Origin: Actinoallomurus purpureus | Lineage (GTDB): Bacteria > Actinomycetota > Actinomycetes > Streptosporangiales > Streptosporangiaceae | Reading direction: 5' to 3' | Assembly (NCBI RefSeq): GCF_024055795.1 | Contig: NZ_JAMXMY010000005.1 | Span: forward strand, 186,001 to 250,000 | DNA length: 64,000 nt | Shown here: one piece after another, positions 61,930 to 64,000 of the stretch | Numbering within the stretch: position 1 is the first letter of the stretch | Layout of the letters: every line of letters starts with the position of its first letter | The notes under the pieces: generated by a model | The model's input: only the letters and a program-made list of their open reading frames with translations | The model's database searches: none | What the model was told of the DNA's origin: nothing | Program-made: the position numbers and the translations under genes

Positions 61930-64000
61930 TCACCCGGGGGAGTGGCGGCGCCGGCGGAGCGTGATGGAGTCCAGCCGGTCGAAGGCGTCGAGGATCCGGC
62001 CGCCCGCGTGACGCAGGAGGGCCGTCGCGGACGGCGGAAGCAGCCGGGCCCGCAACCGGCCGCGTCGCCCCGCCCCGGCGGCGATCGCGGCGCGGACCGA
62101 ACGCGCGTCATCGCGCAGCCCCGTGGCGGGGCCGGGTGCCGGCGCGTACCTCGCGAGTTCCTCGGCCCGTACGAGCCGGGCCAGTGCCTCCGCGGTCGTC
62201 TTGTCGAGAGGCCGCGCCTCGGTGAGCCCGCGGCCCGCGGCCCGTGGGCTGTCACCCGCCCGCCAGGGCAGCCCGAAGTCCACTGCCGCCACCCTCAGCT
62301 CGTCCCATGCCGCGTGTGCGGCGTCGGCGTCGGAGGCCGGGCGGTTCCATCGGCGGACCCGCGCGAGGCGGTGCAGCGTCGCGGGCACCGCGAGCAGCAC
62401 GGCGACGGCCAGCAGCGCCAGCAGCCAGCCGATCGGGACGGCCCCGTGGTGCGGCGGGGAGACTCCGGCCGCCCCGCCTCGGTCCAGCGGGTCGGTGCGG
62501 TGGCGTGGGGTCGACCCCGAGCCGGTGGCCGAGCGACCGCCGGGCGTCTGCGCCGTCGAGGGCAGACGGTTCGTGGACCCTCCGGTCGGAGCGCCGGGCA
62601 GCAACTGCGGGTTGGTGTAGTCCGGCAGTGTGGCGCTGCCCTGGCCGCCACCGCCCGCGGGGGTCGGTTCGAACCGCAGCCAGCCGATGCCGGCGAAGTA
62701 CAGCTCGGGCCAGGCATGGGTGTCCTTGGTCCGCACGACCCAGCTTCCGTCCGGCTGCCGGGTGCCGGCGGTGTACCCCATGCCGACGCGCGCGGGGATG
62801 CCGACGATCCGGGCGAGCAGCGCCATCGACGCCGCGAACTGTTCGCAGTACCCGGTCCGGCTCGTGAACAGGAAGTCGCGGAGCGCCCCGACGTTACGCG
62901 GGGAGGGCGCGTCGAGGCTGTAGGTGAAGTTCCCGGGCCGGGTGAACCACTGCTGCAGCTTGACGGCCCGGTCGTACGGGGTCGACGCCGTCGCGGTCAG
63001 TTTGCGTGCCAGGGCGACGACGTCCTTCCCGACCGAGAGCGGGGGCGGAACGGCGAGGTAACGCGACGCGATGTCGGCGGGAACCGGGTCCGCGGCCTCC
63101 AGCTGCTGGTACGTGAGCGCCGGACGCAGGCTCGACACCGTGTAGGTCCGGCCGCCGGCCGACTCGTGCAGCGAGAAGATCATCAGTGAGGGGGCGTCCA
63201 CCCGCCAGTCGCCCTTGATCGCCACCTTGGTCGGGGGGTAGGGCGTCGGCAGGACGCTCATGCCGCGCACGTGCGAGTCGACGGTGATCCTGGTGGTCGC
63301 CGGGCGGAGGAGAGCGGCGTCCAGGTTCAGGCCCGGCGCCGAGGGCAGGGTCTTGCCGTTGACGCGTGCGTTCTTGTCCCCGTGCATGGCGGAGTACGTC
63401 CATCCGTCCCCCTCGAACCGGTCCAGGGAGTACATCCGCAGATAGTCCGGGGACACGTCGTCGGAGGTGCGGTAGGTGAGGACGACGGCGTCGTCCGCCC
63501 GCACCAGCTGGCGTTTCAGGCTGACGAGCGGATCGGGGGTCGTGACCGTGGTGAGCCCGCCCTCGCCGGTGCCACCGGCGCCGGGCAGCCAGCGCGGGTG
63601 GATGTCGGGCATCGCGAGCGGGACGACGATCGCCAGGGCGACGGCGGTCAGCCCGATCCGCCGTCCAGTGACGGCGAGCGTGCTCGAGTCGGGGCGGTCG
63701 TGGAGGGAGCGCTCGGAGGTCCAGTGCCGGGTGAAGACGGGACGGCCCCAGCCGGAGAGGCGGTCACGGGCGTCGGCCACGAGGAGCGCGAGATATCCGG
63801 CCGCGCCCGGCAGGAAGACCAGCCAGCCCGCGCTCTCCTGCCGGAACCTCGCCGGCAGGGCGTACATCGCCAGCAGGGGCAGACCGGCGGGGGCGGCCCG
63901 GCGCAGGCGCACGGCCAGCAGATCGGCGACGAGCGCGACGAGTCCGATGCCGCCGGTGCTCAGCAACTCGACCCCCGGCAGCACGGGTACGGGCGGGGCG
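61930..64000 (-). CDS. TgpA-like transglutaminase membrane protein, N-terminus outside window
   Basis: At least 690 residues; the frame is open to the window edge. Hydrophobic segments near the N-terminus, an extracellular part with a transglutaminase-like Cys-His-Asp triad (TGYCEQFAASMALLARIVG, KDTHAWPELYF, GWLRFEPTP), another membrane helix (about IGWLLALLAVAVLLAVPATL) and a cytoplasmic DUF4129-like tail. Such genes lie with DUF58 and MoxR near mraZ in actinomycetes, probably just beyond the window. Role in cell wall or protein crosslinking is unknown. Confidence 0.9.
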   Translation of the reverse strand, partial: APPVPVLPGVELLSTGGIGLVALVADLLAVRLRRAAPAGLPLLAMYALPARFRQESAGWLVFLPGAAGYLALLVADARDRLSGWGRPVFTRHWTSERSLHDRPDSSTLAVTGRRIGLTAVALAIVVPLAMPDIHPRWLPGAGGTGEGGLTTVTTPDPLVSLKRQLVRADDAVVLTYRTSDDVSPDYLRMYSLDRFEGDGWTYSAMHGDKNARVNGKTLPSAPGLNLDAALLRPATTRITVDSHVRGMSVLPTPYPPTKVAIKGDWRVDAPSLMIFSLHESAGGRTYTVSSLRPALTYQQLEAADPVPADIASRYLAVPPPLSVGKDVVALARKLTATASTPYDRAVKLQQWFTRPGNFTYSLDAPSPRNVGALRDFLFTSRTGYCEQFAASMALLARIVGIPARVGMGYTAGTRQPDGSWVVRTKDTHAWPELYFAGIGWLRFEPTPAGGGGQGSATLPDYTNPQLLPGAPTGGSTNRLPSTAQTPGGRSATGSGSTPRHRTDPLDRGGAAGVSPPHHGAVPIGWLLALLAVAVLLAVPATLHRLARVRRWNRPASDADAAHAAWDELRVAAVDFGLPWRAGDSPRAAGRGLTEARPLDKTTAEALARLVRAEELARYAPAPGPATGLRDDARSVRAAIAAGAGRRGRLRARLLPPSATALLRHAGGRILDAFDRLDSITLRRRRHSPG

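Overview
This 64 kb window is GC-rich chromosomal DNA from an actinomycete. The genes have GC-rich third positions and many GTG/TTG starts. The markers are actinobacterial: an F420-type luciferase-like oxidoreductase, a truncated F420:NADP oxidoreductase, an XRE-DUF5753/DUF397 pair, a PASTA Ser/Thr kinase, DUF3040, an SseB-like protein and a PnuC-type riboflavin transporter in the rib operon. The gene set most resembles Streptosporangiales (Thermomonosporaceae-like), but the genus cannot be fixed from the sequence alone. I saw no rRNA, tRNA, CRISPR array, complete transposon or prophage.

Layout. 1-3.7 kb: aminotransferase (cut by the window edge), divergent LysR regulator, rpe, metallo-beta-lactamase-fold hydrolase. 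3.9-9.7 kb: FMN riboswitch and riboflavin operon ribD-ribE-ribM-ribBA-ribH, then hisG and a PH-domain membrane protein. 9.8-16.4 kb: accessory stretch with a repeat-solenoid protein facing an XRE/DUF397 pair, an aldo-keto reductase, an orphan nuoB paralogue beside a LysR regulator, a lone peptidoglycan-binding module, two broken genes and one copy of a dispersed repeat. 16.4-20.5 kb: molybdenum-hydroxylase maturation block (MoxR ATPase, CoxE-type VWA protein, XdhC, MobA-like nucleotidyltransferase). 21-27.7 kb: probable purine/ureide catabolism block (DUF6986 aldolase-like, aldose epimerase, DUF2877/AllH-like, PucR regulator, NCS2 permease). 28-33 kb: second accessory, partly decayed stretch (NUDIX, HD, methyltransferase, frameshifted lipoprotein, toxin-like gene, MFS exporter). 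33.3-36.6 kb: deoC and two aldehyde dehydrogenase genes, one lacking the catalytic half. 36.6-51 kb: radical SAM enzyme, PadR/esterase, two polysaccharide deacetylases, PASTA kinase, TetR/NAD(P)-binding pair, FKBP, DsbA-like protein, amino acid permease, aminotransferase, SseB-like protein, prepilin peptidase. 52-59 kb: orphan VapB-type antitoxin, aroC-aroK-aroB-aroQ, F420-type oxidoreductase, M24 peptidase, efp, nusB. 59-64 kb: methyltransferase, dinB, DUF3040 and a TgpA-like transglutaminase running off the end, a gene set that in actinomycetes often lies near the division (mraZ/ftsZ) cluster.

How it works together. The rib genes are tightly overlapped and sit behind one FMN-sensing leader; they cover riboflavin synthesis and uptake. 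The maturation block and the PucR/NCS2 block both point to purine or aromatic-heterocycle oxidation, but the molybdoenzyme itself is not in the window. The aro operon supplies chorismate. Many monocistronic genes carry a TANNNT box 6-7 nt before the start codon, so leaderless transcription is probably common here. The features most deserving a second look are the H-x3-hydrophobic repeat protein at 9.9-10.6 kb, the 23-codon ORF bridging ribBA and ribH, the internally duplicated DUF397, the dispersed repeat at 15.6 and 28.7 kb, and the decayed lipoprotein family at 28.5-31.7 kb.
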